A DNA stretch of 25,609 nt from Prevotellaceae bacterium (GCA_031255055.1 JAIRTG010000136.1:1-25609), one strand, 5' to 3'; counted from the stretch's first letter, positions 15,264-24,858 are shown. The notes: generated by a model from the letters alone, not told the origin. Made by a program: numbers and translations.

Positions 15264-16622
15264 TCAACACGAATGATTCATCGCAAATAAACTCTCTTTC
15301 AGGATTTCGCCGACAGTCGGATGCGGGAATATGCTTTTTTGCCATTCTTCCGCCGTCAAATTCCGCTCTATCGCCAGAGTTGCCGTCGTGATGATTTCGG
15401 AGCAGGGATTGCCGATTAGATGTACACCGAGAATTTTTTCGTCTTTGCCGACAATGATTTTGCAAAGTCCGTTGCCGCCTTCGTTTTCGGCTACAAACCG
15501 ACCGGAAAAGGTCATCGGTAACTTCAAGACGTGAAAATCGACACCTTTTTCGCGTAAGCTGTCTTCGGTTTCGCCAACTCCGGCAACCTCCGGATTGGTG
15601 TATACAACGCCCGGAATAGCTGTGTAGGACATTTCATCGTCTTTACCGAGTATGTTATTCACGGCAACCTCAGCCTCGCGGACGGCAGTGTGGGCCAAGA
15701 GCGAAAATCCGGTAACATCGCCTGCCGCATATACACACGGCTCCGAAGTCTGCATCCGGCTGTTTACGGCTATGCCGCCTCTGTGGATGTCGATGTTCAA
15801 AACGTCTAATCCGAAACCGGCTGTGACAGGACGTCTACCGACACTTAGCAATACCTGTTCGGCTACGACGGTCTTTGTTTCTTGACCTGTCTCAACGATT
15901 ATTTCTTTGCCGTTTATTTTTGTGACTTTACTGCTTAAATGAAACACGATACCTTTTTTGGTGTATTCTTCACGCAGCATCGCGCTTATTTCGCTATCCA
16001 TATTACCCAGAATTTCCGGCATCATTTCGATAACGGTCACTTTTGTGCCCAGGGCGTTGAAAAATCCGGCAAATTCCATCCCGATTACGCCGCCGCCGAT
16101 GATGGTGAGGCTTTGTGGCTGTTCTTTTGCCGACAGCGCTTCACGACTGCTCCATACGTTTTCGGGTTGAAGGCCGGGAATGGGCGGATGGATGTTTTCG
16201 GAACCGGTGCAGATGAGCAGGCGTTTTACGTCGAATGAGGTGTCGCCGGCTTTCAGCTCAAATCCGTCGATGGTTTTCGACCGGATGATTGCCTGTGCCG
16301 AAAGGTGTGTGATGTACTCGTGATTCATTTTGGCTTTTATGCCGGCAACAAGCTTGCGTACAACCTTGTTTTTGCGGGACATTATTTTGCCGAAATCGGC
16401 GCTTATCTGCTCCATTTGTATGCCGTATTTTGAGGCGCTTTTGGCGCTTTCGAGCAGTTTGGCGCTGTAGAGCAGGGTTTTTGTCGGGATGCAGCCTCCG
16501 TTAAGACAGACGCCGCCGAGGTTTCCCCGCTCAAAGATAATTACTTTCAAACCATTTGCGGCGGCCCGTTCGGCGGCCGTGTAACCGGCGGGTCCTCCGC
16601 CTATAATTCCAAGATCGTACAT
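15264..16622 (-). CDS. lpdA: Dihydrolipoamide dehydrogenase
   Basis: This is the E3 flavoprotein that reoxidises dihydrolipoamide in 2-oxoacid dehydrogenase and glycine-cleavage complexes. The FAD site is GIIGGGPAGYTAAERAA. The redox disulfide GGVCLNGGCIPTK has Cys39 and Cys44. The NAD site is IIGGGVIGMEFAGFF, the second FAD motif YAAGDVTG, and the C-terminal base is His in FPHPTVGE. The open frame runs on to 16703, but MYDLGIIGGG at 16622 is the natural N-terminus, giving 452 residues. The promoter at 16690-16720 also requires a start inside the longer frame. No E1 or E2 genes are adjacent. Confidence 0.93.
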   Translation of the reverse strand: MYDLGIIGGGPAGYTAAERAAANGLKVIIFERGNLGGVCLNGGCIPTKTLLYSAKLLESAKSASKYGIQMEQISADFGKIMSRKNKVVRKLVAGIKAKMNHEYITHLSAQAIIRSKTIDGFELKAGDTSFDVKRLLICTGSENIHPPIPGLQPENVWSSREALSAKEQPQSLTIIGGGVIGMEFAGFFNALGTKVTVIEMMPEILGNMDSEISAMLREEYTKKGIVFHLSSKVTKINGKEIIVETGQETKTVVAEQVLLSVGRRPVTAGFGLDVLNIDIHRGGIAVNSRMQTSEPCVYAAGDVTGFSLLAHTAVREAEVAVNNILGKDDEMSYTAIPGVVYTNPEVAGVGETEDSLREKGVDFHVLKLPMTFSGRFVAENEGGNGLCKIIVGKDEKILGVHLIGNPCSEIITTATLAIERNLTAEEWQKSIFPHPTVGEILKESLFAMNHSC

Positions 16623-16689
16623 GTGTATGTTTTTTGTTTTGTGGTGATTGTTTGCGTGTCGGTTAACATAAAAAGGGGTTATTCCGGTG

Positions 16690-16720
16690 CAAACATAAAA
16701 CATTTATGAATGAAACGAAA
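16690..16720 (-). promoter_or_regulatory. Promoter of lpdA
   Basis: Minus strand: TTTC (16717-16720), 19 nt, TATGTTTG (16690-16697). The -7 box is perfect and the -33 box matches three of four. Transcription would start near 16683, giving a leader of about 60 nt and supporting the start at 16622. Confidence 0.65.
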
Positions 16721-16843
16721 TAACCTTAACAGTATTTAGGTGTATTTTCATTCTTTGTCTTCCGGCAAACCGGTGGTTGTTGTGAGCAGCCGCTCGGATG
16801 AATGGTTGTTGTTTGACTGTTCGATTTTGTCACCCCTGAAGAC

Positions 16844-16881
16844 AACAGCGGCTGATCCGTTGTTGTGGACCAGCCGCTGTT
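16844..16881. terminator. Strong hairpin downstream of NigD-like gene
   Basis: AACAGCGGCTG (16844-16854) and CAGCCGCTGTT (16871-16881) form a perfect 11-bp stem with a 16-nt loop. It is placed 41 nt beyond the stop of the minus-strand NigD-like gene. The minus-strand tail is GTTGTCTTC, so T-run support is weak. The phrase GTTGTTGTG..CAGCCGCT occurs again at about 16777-16793. Confidence 0.45.
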
Positions 16882-16921
16882 TCTTCTCTACTTGTCATAT
16901 AAATTGAAGCAAAATTAAACG

Positions 16922-17677
16922 CTATTCAATAATTGCTTTTTCGGTATCGGGAAGATGGAAGGCGCCGACTGTTGCGGCAGAAGCGGTGCCATCATGCCCG
17001 ATTTTGTATTCCAGCTTGTATTCTTTTGTATTGTAGTCCGATTCTTTGACGAAAACATGTAGCATCAGTTTATCGGTCTCTGCGTGTTTTTTCAGCGAAG
17101 CCAGCTCAAAAGAGACGTATCCTCCGTAGAGCATGCGTGGTGAATCGTTGTTGGCGTTGTGCCTGAATTCCAAATAGACGTGGCCTGCTTCCGGATTTTT
17201 CACTTCGGCGACTTCGGCGGGAACCAAATTGATAAAGTGAGTGCGATAAGCCCCGTAATATACAAACTCCACATTCAGATAATCGCACCCCGTCCACATC
17301 TGCCTCACTCCTACCGGGTCGTTTCCGATACTGTCTTCAATTTCGGGCGTTATGTTAAAAATCGGTTTTGTCAATACTTCGTATACTTCGTTCAGTTTTA
17401 CGTCATAGTCATAAGATGCGTTTTTGACGTCGGCAAGAATCGTATAGTTTGCAAGAATACGAGTGCTATCTTTGGGGCGGTAATCGGTATATGCGCTTGC
17501 TGCCGTCCACAAACGTTTACCATTGTCCAGATTGATGTAGAACGCCTTGCTTTCGTCGGGATTGACAATGTTTCCGATACTGATGCTGAAATCTCCCAAC
17601 GAGTGGCCGTTGTTGTTACATGCGGTAATCAACAGTAATAATGATCCGGCTAAAAATAATTTTTCTAAAAGTTTCAT
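16922..17677 (-). CDS. NigD-like lipoprotein
   Basis: The 251-residue protein has a lipoprotein signal ending ITAC (Cys20). An N-terminal OB-like beta domain covers about 30-110, with DGKRLW-type and RILANYTIL segments. A C-terminal beta-sandwich ends near 240. This is the layout of Bacteroidota NigD-like proteins, first named beside a bacteriocin operon but widespread and of unknown function. No bacteriocin gene is nearby here. It lies 126 bp downstream of the HhH protein gene on the same strand; I see no -7 box in that gap. Confidence 0.8.
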   Translation of the reverse strand: MKLLEKLFLAGSLLLLITACNNNGHSLGDFSISIGNIVNPDESKAFYINLDNGKRLWTAASAYTDYRPKDSTRILANYTILADVKNASYDYDVKLNEVYEVLTKPIFNITPEIEDSIGNDPVGVRQMWTGCDYLNVEFVYYGAYRTHFINLVPAEVAEVKNPEAGHVYLEFRHNANNDSPRMLYGGYVSFELASLKKHAETDKLMLHVFVKESDYNTKEYKLEYKIGHDGTASAATVGAFHLPDTEKAIIE

Positions 17678-17803
17678 GGTTGCAATATTTTAATTAGGTT
17701 GCTTTAATTTTCGATTTTCACAGGCCTAAGATGTTTGTCCGAACAAAAAAGTTGCATTGGCTATCAAACATTCAATTTCTTTTTGAGTTGTTTAACACCC
17801 TCT

Positions 17804-18751
17804 CTAATTAAAATCCAGGTAGGGGGTGATCTTTCGGATGAGTTCTTCGTCGAATTCTTTAAGGTCGACTATTTCTGTGATTGAGTGCAACTTGCCTTTT
17901 TTTCTGCGGAACTCGTAGAGGGTTTTCGACTGATAAAAATTCAGGTACGGATGCCGGTTCAGCCGCTCGATAGAGGCGGTGTTCACACGTATCTTTTGTA
18001 CAAGGCCGGCGTCTGCCGTACAAAAATCTTTTATCCGCTCATAATTTTCGAGTCTCATTCCCTGTATTTCCTTTAGCTGTTCGACGGAAATAAAGCCTCC
18101 CGAAGCATTTCTGAATTGAACGATTCTGTCGGCCAGATAATCGCCAATCCCCTTTATTGTTTTCAATTCGGTTGTATCGGCAGTGTTCAGTTCGACCGTG
18201 AAGGCGACGTTTTCAACTGTTTCCGATTCGGTCAAACCGTCTCTTTCGTCGTGTGCTGCGACGGTCGGCTTTTCTTCCGTCGGCTCAATACGGATATACG
18301 GCTTTAGTTCTTCAAACTTTTCGGTAGAGAGTCCGTAAATTTTTGAGAAATCATCGGCCGCGACGAATTTCCCTCCCCGCGAGCGGTAACGAAGGACGTT
18401 CGATATTACATACGGTCGAAGACCGATCTCACGAAGTAAAGCGGAATCGGCGACGTTCGGATCGAAAGCCGTCAATCGGTAGTGACTGCCCGCCGTCGTT
18501 CTGTCGCCTGGCGAAGGGTATTTGTTGTAATATTCCTGCTGCCATTGGACCCGGCGCAAACTGTCCTTTGACTGTAAACTTGCCCTGAATTTTTGAACTT
18601 TTTTCAAAAAATCGTCAGACACAACTTCCTTTTTTGGCTTTATCAAAATCGGTAGCATTTTGTTTAGTGTAAATACACATACAGTCAGAGACAACAAAAC
18701 AATGATGGCGATACGCTGACTTTTTGAATAATAGAAGAAGTTTTTCCACAT
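17804..18751 (-). CDS. ComEA-like helix-hairpin-helix protein
   Basis: From ATG 18751 (MWKNFFYY) the protein has 315 residues. There is one membrane anchor (about 14-31) and a charged linker. DNA-binding HhH units follow: an LLREIGLRPYVISNVLRYR unit, a central ELNTADTTELKTIKGIG unit, and RVNTASIERLNRHPYL near the C-terminus. ComEA-type proteins bind double-stranded DNA during natural transformation, but Bacteroidota carry this long form without a proven competence role. The open frame extends upstream to 18865; that part overlaps the folK promoter region and has no family match. It is transcribed divergently from folK. Confidence 0.82.
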   Translation of the reverse strand: MWKNFFYYSKSQRIAIIVLLSLTVCVFTLNKMLPILIKPKKEVVSDDFLKKVQKFRASLQSKDSLRRVQWQQEYYNKYPSPGDRTTAGSHYRLTAFDPNVADSALLREIGLRPYVISNVLRYRSRGGKFVAADDFSKIYGLSTEKFEELKPYIRIEPTEEKPTVAAHDERDGLTESETVENVAFTVELNTADTTELKTIKGIGDYLADRIVQFRNASGGFISVEQLKEIQGMRLENYERIKDFCTADAGLVQKIRVNTASIERLNRHPYLNFYQSKTLYEFRRKKGKLHSITEIVDLKEFDEELIRKITPYLDFN

Positions 18752-18881
18752 AATAACAGGGTTGTTGAGACTATGACTGAACGAAGGTGCAAAAAAACAA
18801 AAAAAATTCGGATACTTGTACACGATTTTTATACATTCGTGCTCATTTTCAAAAATCCGTATCACAGATATTTACAAACAA

Positions 18882-19349
18882 ATGGCATTGGTGTATTTTG
18901 GACTTGGGAGCAATTTGGGAGACAGGCGCAAAAATCTGGACGATGCAATCGACCTGATAAGTCTCGAAATCGGAGATGTGCTTGTCCGTTCCGGTTATTA
19001 TGCCGGCAGACCTTGGGGGTTTGACTCAAAAAACGATTTTTTGAACGCGGCTATTTTAGTGGGCACACAACTTTCGCCGCTTGAAACGCTGGACGCAAGT
19101 CAGCGAATAGAAAGAAAAATGGGACGAAAAGAAAAAACCGTCTCAAGTTACGCCGACCGCATAATTGATATTGATATTTTGCTGTATGATATGCAAATCA
19201 TAAAAAACGAGCGGTTGATAGCGCCTCATCCTCTTATGCACTTGCGCGATTTTGTGCTGATTCCGATGGCGGAAATAGCGCCTGATTTGATCCATCCTGT
19301 TTTGAACAGAAGCATTGTCGAACTCAAAACCGGATTGTCGGGCGGATAA
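18882..19349 (+). CDS. folK: 2-amino-4-hydroxy-6-hydroxymethyldihydropteridine pyrophosphokinase
   Basis: HPPK transfers pyrophosphate from ATP to the pterin in folate synthesis. The start at ATG 18882 gives MALVYFGLGSNLGDR, the family N-terminus, although the frame is open from 18816. Motifs present are GLGSNLGDR (7-15), RPWGF, FLNAAI, RIIDIDILLYD with Mg-binding Asp96 and Asp98, and PHPLMHLRDFVLIPM. The length of 155 residues is normal. It converges with the DUF2007 gene, and a shared hairpin overlaps its last codons. Confidence 0.95.
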   Translation: MALVYFGLGSNLGDRRKNLDDAIDLISLEIGDVLVRSGYYAGRPWGFDSKNDFLNAAILVGTQLSPLETLDASQRIERKMGRKEKTVSSYADRIIDIDILLYDMQIIKNERLIAPHPLMHLRDFVLIPMAEIAPDLIHPVLNRSIVELKTGLSGG

Positions 19350-19362
19350 AATCCGGTTTGAG
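19323..19362. terminator. Bidirectional terminator between folK and DUF2007 gene
   Basis: CTCAAAaCCGGATT pairs with AATCCGGTTTGAG: 13 bp with one bulged A. The left arm lies in the last folK codons, and the stop (19347-19349) is in the loop. Short TTT and TTTT tracts end each side, so it could serve both convergent genes. Confidence 0.6.
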
Positions 19363-19364
19363 AA

Positions 19365-19601
19365 TCATTCACTTCCCAGACTTTTTGTGTATTCGGCGAT
19401 AACTCGCAGGGCTTTTTCGCGGTCTTTTTCAAACACAACCAATTTTAGACCCTCGTCGATGTCGCCAAACATCGGGTACAACTCAACCAACTGCTGATTG
19501 TTGATAAACGACCGAATGTTATTCTCTTTCAGAAGCTCCTGATCAAACATCGCTTCTATCATACCGTCATAATGCTTCAATGTTGCCAATTTGTCTTTCA
19601 T
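19365..19601 (-). CDS. DUF2007-like small protein
   Basis: The 78-residue protein begins MKDKLATLKHYD and shows the DUF2007 pattern. A helix (E-A-M-F-D-Q-E-L-L-K-E-NNI) is followed by a strand and an L-V-V-F-E-K-D-REKAL segment near 55-66, where the family has a ferredoxin-like fold. No catalytic motif is seen. Similar proteins are called putative signal-transducing proteins, without proven function. It converges with folK and stands divergent to the acyltransferase gene, 145 bp away. Confidence 0.75.
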   Translation of the reverse strand: MKDKLATLKHYDGMIEAMFDQELLKENNIRSFINNQQLVELYPMFGDIDEGLKLVVFEKDREKALRVIAEYTKSLGSE

Positions 19602-19746
19602 AACTACACGATTTAATATAGGGATAATGCTTAAACTTGATGCGAATATAACGAAAGCATCGAGATTTTTATTTCTCCGCCCGAAATAACAAAAATCTTT
19701 TGTTGTTTTTTCGTAACTTGCGCCGTTTTGTTAACGATATTGTATT

Positions 19747-20748
19747 ATGCCCCCTTTTACAGACACAGACCCACATGCTTTCCGAAGGAAAACGGTATTG
19801 ACGATACTGCTTCCTTTTTTATATGTAACAATATTGATTTTCAGATGGCTTCCGATTAGAGTAGTGCGACAGTTTGCACGTTTTTCGGGGAAACAATTCT
19901 ATCGTTTTGCCGAAAATTCGAGAGAAAGAGCATTGGCAAATCTCAAGATGATTTACGGCGACAAGACGACCGAAAAGGAACGTGTTGATTTTGCCAAAGC
20001 CGTATTTATCGAAGTCATCATGTCTTTTTTCGATTACATTGCCTATTCCAACATAACAAACCCCGACAAATACTTTTCGTTCATCGAAGTCATCGGGGAA
20101 GCGCATTTGAAACAGGCCTACGAAAGAAGAAAAGGCGTCATTTGCCTTATTCCGCATGTCAGTTCATGGGAATTTGCCGCCATAACGCCTCCGATGCTGG
20201 GATATGAAACATCGGCAGCCAGCAAGTCGATGAAGTTGGACGCGCTGGAACATTTGATGGTAAAAATGCGGGGAAAGCGCGGCATGAAAAACATTACACG
20301 TGAAGGTTCGTATGCCAAACTTGTCGATGTGTTGAAAAAAGGCGAATGTCTGATTCTGATGATCGACCAGGACACGAAAGTGAAAAGCGCCTTTGTCGAT
20401 TTTATGGGAAGACAGGCCTACACACCTCTCGGAGCCTCGCGATTGGCCTTGGATACCGAAGCCGCAATCGTGCCGATGACCATGACGCGGAAAGAAGACG
20501 GCAACTACCGCTTTCTGATTTATCCCGAACTGCCCATCATCAGAACCGGAAATATGGCCGTCGATTTGTTAGAGAACACACAGATTCAAACAAAAAAACT
20601 GGAAGAAATCATTCTGGAGTATTCATCGCAATGGGTATGGATGCACCGGCGGTGGAAAACGACACCCGAAAAGTTGATGGCATATAACGAAGCCAAAAAA
20701 GAGGTAAAGGATACAAAAGATGTAAAGGGCGTCAATGACACAAAATAA
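19747..20748 (+). CDS. Lipid A biosynthesis acyltransferase (LpxL/HtrB family)
   Basis: This inner-membrane enzyme adds a secondary acyl chain to lipid A or a similar lipid. A membrane anchor covers about 17-35. The catalytic HX4E motif is HVSSWE (His137, Glu142), preceded by KGVICLIP. LILMIDQDTK and FMGRQAYTPLGASRLAL are the usual second and third blocks. WMHRRWKT near 305 is the family C-terminal segment. Residues 319-333 (EVKDTKDVKGVNDTK) form a repetitive Lys/Asp tail. The flippase gene starts 11 bp downstream, so they form an operon. Confidence 0.9.
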   Translation: MPPFTDTDPHAFRRKTVLTILLPFLYVTILIFRWLPIRVVRQFARFSGKQFYRFAENSRERALANLKMIYGDKTTEKERVDFAKAVFIEVIMSFFDYIAYSNITNPDKYFSFIEVIGEAHLKQAYERRKGVICLIPHVSSWEFAAITPPMLGYETSAASKSMKLDALEHLMVKMRGKRGMKNITREGSYAKLVDVLKKGECLILMIDQDTKVKSAFVDFMGRQAYTPLGASRLALDTEAAIVPMTMTRKEDGNYRFLIYPELPIIRTGNMAVDLLENTQIQTKKLEEIILEYSSQWVWMHRRWKTTPEKLMAYNEAKKEVKDTKDVKGVNDTK

Positions 20749-20759
20749 ATTAATCAACG

Positions 20760-22262
20760 ATGGCAAAAGGACAAATGCAGAGATTGGCGAAAGATACCGC
20801 CATTTATGGAATAAGCAGTATTTTGGGAAAATTCCTGAATTTCCTGCTTGTACCGGTTTACACGCGCGTACTCAACGAAACAGGCGACTACGGAATCGTC
20901 ACCAATTTATATGCCTACACCGCTTTGCTGCTGGTCATTCTGACCTACGGCATGGAAACAGGATTTTTCCGCTTTGCCAACAAAAACAGAAACGAAGCCG
21001 ATAAAGTCTTCAGCACGATACTCACCTGCGTCACATTCACTTCGGCCGTTTTTATTTTCATCTGCGTCATTTTCGGCCTGCCCATTGCAAAGGCGCTAAC
21101 CTACGGCGACAATCCCGAATACATCCGCATGTTAGCGATCGTGGTTGCGATGGACGCAGTCGGTTCCATTCCTTTCGCCTATTTGCGATACAAAAATCGT
21201 CCGATAAAATTTGCCGCTCTGAAATTCGTCATGATTTTCGCCAATATTGTATTCAACCTATTCTTCCTGATCACCTGTCCGTGGCTTTCGGAAAAAGCGC
21301 CATCCCTAATCGACTGGTTCTACAAAGCCGATTACGGCGTCGGATACGTTTTCATCGCCAATCTCATATCGACATCCGTTGTAACGCTCGCCTTGGTTCC
21401 CGATGTTGTTAAAATCAGATTCGATTTCGACAAAACATTACTGAAACAAATTCTCCGCTATTCACTTCCGCTTTTAGCGCTCGGCATAGCAGGGATCATG
21501 AATCAGACGCTGGATAAAATCATTTTTCCGCTGTTTTTTGAAGACAAAGAGTTTGCAAAATCCGAACTGGGAATCTACGGTGCCTGTTTCAAGCTCTCGA
21601 TGATCATGATGATGTTCACACAAGCCTTCCGATATGCCTACGAGCCGTTTGTTTTTGCACAGCACAAAGATAAAAACAACACAGCCGCTTATGCCGATGC
21701 GATGAAGTATTTCATCATCTTTTCGCTGTTCATTTTTCTGGGAATGGCCTTTTACCTCGACATGTTAGGGCTATTGATCGAAGAAAAATACCGTGTAGGA
21801 TTGCGTGTCGTACCTGTAGTTTTGTGGGCGTACATCTTTCAGGGCGTATTTTTCAACCTGTCATTCTGGTACAAGTTGATCGACAAAACCATCTACGGAA
21901 CATGGTTTACGTTGATCGGTCTATCGGTCACGCTGATTTTCAATGTAATTTTAGTCCCCAAAATCAGCTACATGGGTGCGGCATGGGCCTCTTTCATCTG
22001 TTATTTTGTGATGATGATTCTTTCGTACTTTATCGGGCAGAAATACATGCCGATCAATTACAGCTTGAAGAATGCGACATTCTACACCGTGCTTGCTTTA
22101 CTGCTGTATGCTTTAAGTTTTTTGGGCGATTCTTTCCATCAAATCATCAAGATGGTCTACCGCACCGCATTATTGAGTATCTACATTTTTGTGCTAATAA
22201 AAAAGGATTTCCCTTTGAGAGAAATCCCTATTATTAAAAAGTTGCTGAAAAATAAGAATTGA
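20760..22262 (+). CDS. Polysaccharide flippase, Wzx/MATE-like
   Basis: The 500-residue polytopic membrane protein has about 12-14 predicted helices. Its N-terminus, MQRLAKDTAIYGISSILGKFLNFLLVPVYTRVL, is the family hallmark of the polysaccharide biosynthesis protein (Wzx/MATE superfamily). Such proteins flip lipid-linked oligosaccharides across the inner membrane. The substrate is unknown and no glycosyltransferases lie nearby. It is the second gene of a likely operon with the acyltransferase. Its stop lies 4 bp from the convergent kinase gene's stop; I see no terminator there. Confidence 0.88.
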   Translation: MAKGQMQRLAKDTAIYGISSILGKFLNFLLVPVYTRVLNETGDYGIVTNLYAYTALLLVILTYGMETGFFRFANKNRNEADKVFSTILTCVTFTSAVFIFICVIFGLPIAKALTYGDNPEYIRMLAIVVAMDAVGSIPFAYLRYKNRPIKFAALKFVMIFANIVFNLFFLITCPWLSEKAPSLIDWFYKADYGVGYVFIANLISTSVVTLALVPDVVKIRFDFDKTLLKQILRYSLPLLALGIAGIMNQTLDKIIFPLFFEDKEFAKSELGIYGACFKLSMIMMMFTQAFRYAYEPFVFAQHKDKNNTAAYADAMKYFIIFSLFIFLGMAFYLDMLGLLIEEKYRVGLRVVPVVLWAYIFQGVFFNLSFWYKLIDKTIYGTWFTLIGLSVTLIFNVILVPKISYMGAAWASFICYFVMMILSYFIGQKYMPINYSLKNATFYTVLALLLYALSFLGDSFHQIIKMVYRTALLSIYIFVLIKKDFPLREIPIIKKLLKNKN

Positions 22263-22266
22263 TTTA

Positions 22267-24093
22267 TCAATTAAATTCCCTTTTCAGCGTAAACACAAAC
22301 ATCAATCCTCCACCGGATATATTTTTCGCCGAGATTGTGCCGCCGTGAAACATGATGGCATTTTCAACGATAGACAACCCCAAACCGGTACTGGTCCATC
22401 TTGTGGTAGTAGATTTATTTTTCTTTACACAATAAAATCTGTCAAAGATTTTGCTCAAATGTTCATTAGGCACACCCACGCCATTATCGGCGAACGTAAA
22501 ATAATAAAATTCACTATCGTTTCTGTAGCTGTCAATCTCTATGCTGGTTGTATCTTCGCCATGCACCAGTGAATTTTCTATCAGGTTTTTAAAAATCGAA
22601 TAGATCAACGAATGATTAGCCACAACCAGCATATTTTTGGGATAGCGTTTAACAATTCTACAAAAACCTCGTTTTATTTGCAGATCGACATCCCTCAACA
22701 CCTCTTCAACGACATCGGCCAAATTACATTTCACCTTTTCAAACATCTGTACATTTTCGTCCAATCTATTTATCGTCGAAATATCGCGCAACAACAAGTT
22801 CAAACGCATTGCCTGCATATAGGCTTTTTGAATAAACAGTTTTTTCTTTTCCTCGTCAAATTCGTTCGGAGCATTGATAATACTTTCTATATACCCCAAG
22901 ATACTGCTTACAGGCGTTTTCAATTCATGCGAAAGGTTTTGGGTCAATTCCTTTTTCAGTTTACTTTCGCGTTGTTGGCGCGTCACATCGCTGATCGAGA
23001 TTTCAAAAGTTCTGTCCATAAAAGCGATACAGAGTACCATAAAAAAGTTATTATCTTTTCCGATTACAATTTGCTTTTTGCACACCTCCTCATTAAAGCT
23101 GGCATCATCCATAAAATTATTAATTTCGTGAAATTCGGGCAATGCAAAAATATCGCTCGGACTTGAACAGTGACTATCGCTGATAAGATTAAGAAACTGC
23201 ATAAAGTGTACATTGACAAACAATTCCTTTTTTGTTTCATCAAAGACGCCCAACCCTTCTCTCAGGAACTGCAAGTGCTTTATAATCTTATCCCATTCTT
23301 TGCGTATCCGGTCTTTGGCATTGGACAACTGCGTATAAAGGCGGATAATATTCCGGCTTATCTCGCCCAATTCATCTTTAGGAAACGCTATATTCATATC
23401 ATTTTCCGACAATTCCGCCTTTTCCGCTTTTTGAATAAAACCATTCAGCCCTTCGATCGAATTTCGGAGATTAGACGCGATAATAAAGATGAATACAAAC
23501 GCGATAACAAAAACAAGAACCATCGAATAGAGGAAGCCGGTACTCGCTTCCAACGCCTCTTTCAGTTTCAGGTCGTAGACGACACCGCTTCGTATGTAGC
23601 GATTTCCGTAATTATTGGCCACAAAATAGTATGTTTTCGGGATAGTCACCGATTGGCGGATACTTTTTCCGACCTTATGTTTCTTTGCCGCGACAATTTC
23701 GGGATGATGAGCCACATTATAATAAGCCGCCATATCCTCCAGCCGCGAATCAAAAAACATATCTCCCTCCGGCGAAAGGATCGTCACTCTGATAGAAGTA
23801 TCGGGCATCGAGCGGATAAGCCGCTTCAAGTTGACAAACAAAGCTTCTCTTATTTCTTCGGCATCTTCCGAATCCTGATCGGTGGTAATAAACTCATGAT
23901 AGACATCGTCGTCATTGAGATACTGATTAACAAAATTGTTATTCGACTCAAGCAACAAATCCAAGTGCTCTGTTTTAAATTCCTTTTCCCGCCGGTATTG
24001 GAAGAAGACAGTAAAAACAAAAAGCAGCAAAAAGACGCCGATAAAAGGCAGGAAAATTCTTTTATCCAATTTCCGATGCAGTACAAGCTTCAT
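22267..24093 (-). CDS. Sensor histidine kinase
   Basis: The membrane kinase has TM1 (about 13-31), a periplasmic sensor domain (32-186), TM2 (187-207), HAMP-like and coil segments (208-262) and a PAS-like region (265-370). HisKA has the phospho-acceptor His389 in NLSHELKTP. The ATPase domain has an N-box NLIENSLVHG (503-512), DNGVG (537-541), an F-box IFDRFY and the G2 box STGLGLS. All catalytic residues are present. The periplasmic domain has no recognised ligand motif. The response-regulator gene ends 7 bp upstream of its start, so the pair is cotranscribed. Confidence 0.92.
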   Translation of the reverse strand: MKLVLHRKLDKRIFLPFIGVFLLLFVFTVFFQYRREKEFKTEHLDLLLESNNNFVNQYLNDDDVYHEFITTDQDSEDAEEIREALFVNLKRLIRSMPDTSIRVTILSPEGDMFFDSRLEDMAAYYNVAHHPEIVAAKKHKVGKSIRQSVTIPKTYYFVANNYGNRYIRSGVVYDLKLKEALEASTGFLYSMVLVFVIAFVFIFIIASNLRNSIEGLNGFIQKAEKAELSENDMNIAFPKDELGEISRNIIRLYTQLSNAKDRIRKEWDKIIKHLQFLREGLGVFDETKKELFVNVHFMQFLNLISDSHCSSPSDIFALPEFHEINNFMDDASFNEEVCKKQIVIGKDNNFFMVLCIAFMDRTFEISISDVTRQQRESKLKKELTQNLSHELKTPVSSILGYIESIINAPNEFDEEKKKLFIQKAYMQAMRLNLLLRDISTINRLDENVQMFEKVKCNLADVVEEVLRDVDLQIKRGFCRIVKRYPKNMLVVANHSLIYSIFKNLIENSLVHGEDTTSIEIDSYRNDSEFYYFTFADNGVGVPNEHLSKIFDRFYCVKKNKSTTTRWTSTGLGLSIVENAIMFHGGTISAKNISGGGLMFVFTLKREFN

Positions 24094-24100
24094 TTATGTC

Positions 24101-24787
24101 TCAGACTTCAAAGCTATATCCATATCCCAATCTGGTTACAATGTGTTTTCCGTAGAGTCCGATTTTTTTACGGAGGCGGGTGATATTAACGTCTACGGTT
24201 CGTTCCAGCACACAAACTTCATTTGTCCACACGCAACGAAGTATTTCTTCGCGGGTAAAAACGCGATTTTTATTTTCCAGGAAGAGTTTCAGTATTTCGA
24301 ATTCTTTTTTAGTAAAAGCCAGTTCCTCGTCCTCAATAAAGACTTTTTTACTATCCAGATACATTTTCAGGTCATCGTGCGACAGCACCTGTTGTACCTC
24401 CGACGGTCTGTTATATTCATTCCTGCGCAGGATCACCTTCACCCTCGCCAGGATCTCTCTGATTGAAAACGGTTTTGAGATATAATCTTCCGCCCCTACC
24501 GAGAAACCCGTCAGGCGGTCGTTTTCCGTATCCTTTGCCGTCAGGAAAACGATGGGGATACTCGATGTTTGAGGATTTTGTTGAACAGCCCGCGCCATTT
24601 TGAAGCCCGAAACCTCACCCATCATCACGTCCAATATCAGTAAATTGTAAACAGACAAATCTTTTGACAATGCCTCCTCTGCCGAATAGACAACGTCGAC
24701 ATCATATCCTTCGTTCTCTAAATTAAATTGTAGAATTTCACACAAATCCTCTTCGTCATCCACTACTAAAATTTTTAATGTTTTCAT
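24101..24787 (-). CDS. OmpR-family response regulator
   Basis: The receiver domain (1-118) has acidic pocket Asp10/Asp11, phospho-acceptor Asp53 in LLILDVMMG, Thr83 in FLTAKD and Lys105 in SKPF. The winged-helix DNA-binding domain (about 130-228) ends with RTVDVNITRLRKKIG and VTRLGYGYSFEV, the usual OmpR/PhoB tail. The length of 228 residues is normal. It is the first gene of the two-component operon. Target genes cannot be inferred from the window. Confidence 0.94.
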   Translation of the reverse strand: MKTLKILVVDDEEDLCEILQFNLENEGYDVDVVYSAEEALSKDLSVYNLLILDVMMGEVSGFKMARAVQQNPQTSSIPIVFLTAKDTENDRLTGFSVGAEDYISKPFSIREILARVKVILRRNEYNRPSEVQQVLSHDDLKMYLDSKKVFIEDEELAFTKKEFEILKLFLENKNRVFTREEILRCVWTNEVCVLERTVDVNITRLRKKIGLYGKHIVTRLGYGYSFEV

Positions 24788-24858
24788 TGTTTTTCAAATC
24801 TGATGTTAATACTGTAAAGGAAACAAAAGCTTGTTTCAATTATGAGCAATGTACACTA

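Noticed and set aside
14992..15276. Plus-strand frame over the anSME start and lpdA end
   Set aside because: It overlaps two solid genes on the other strand and a hairpin; no family pattern.
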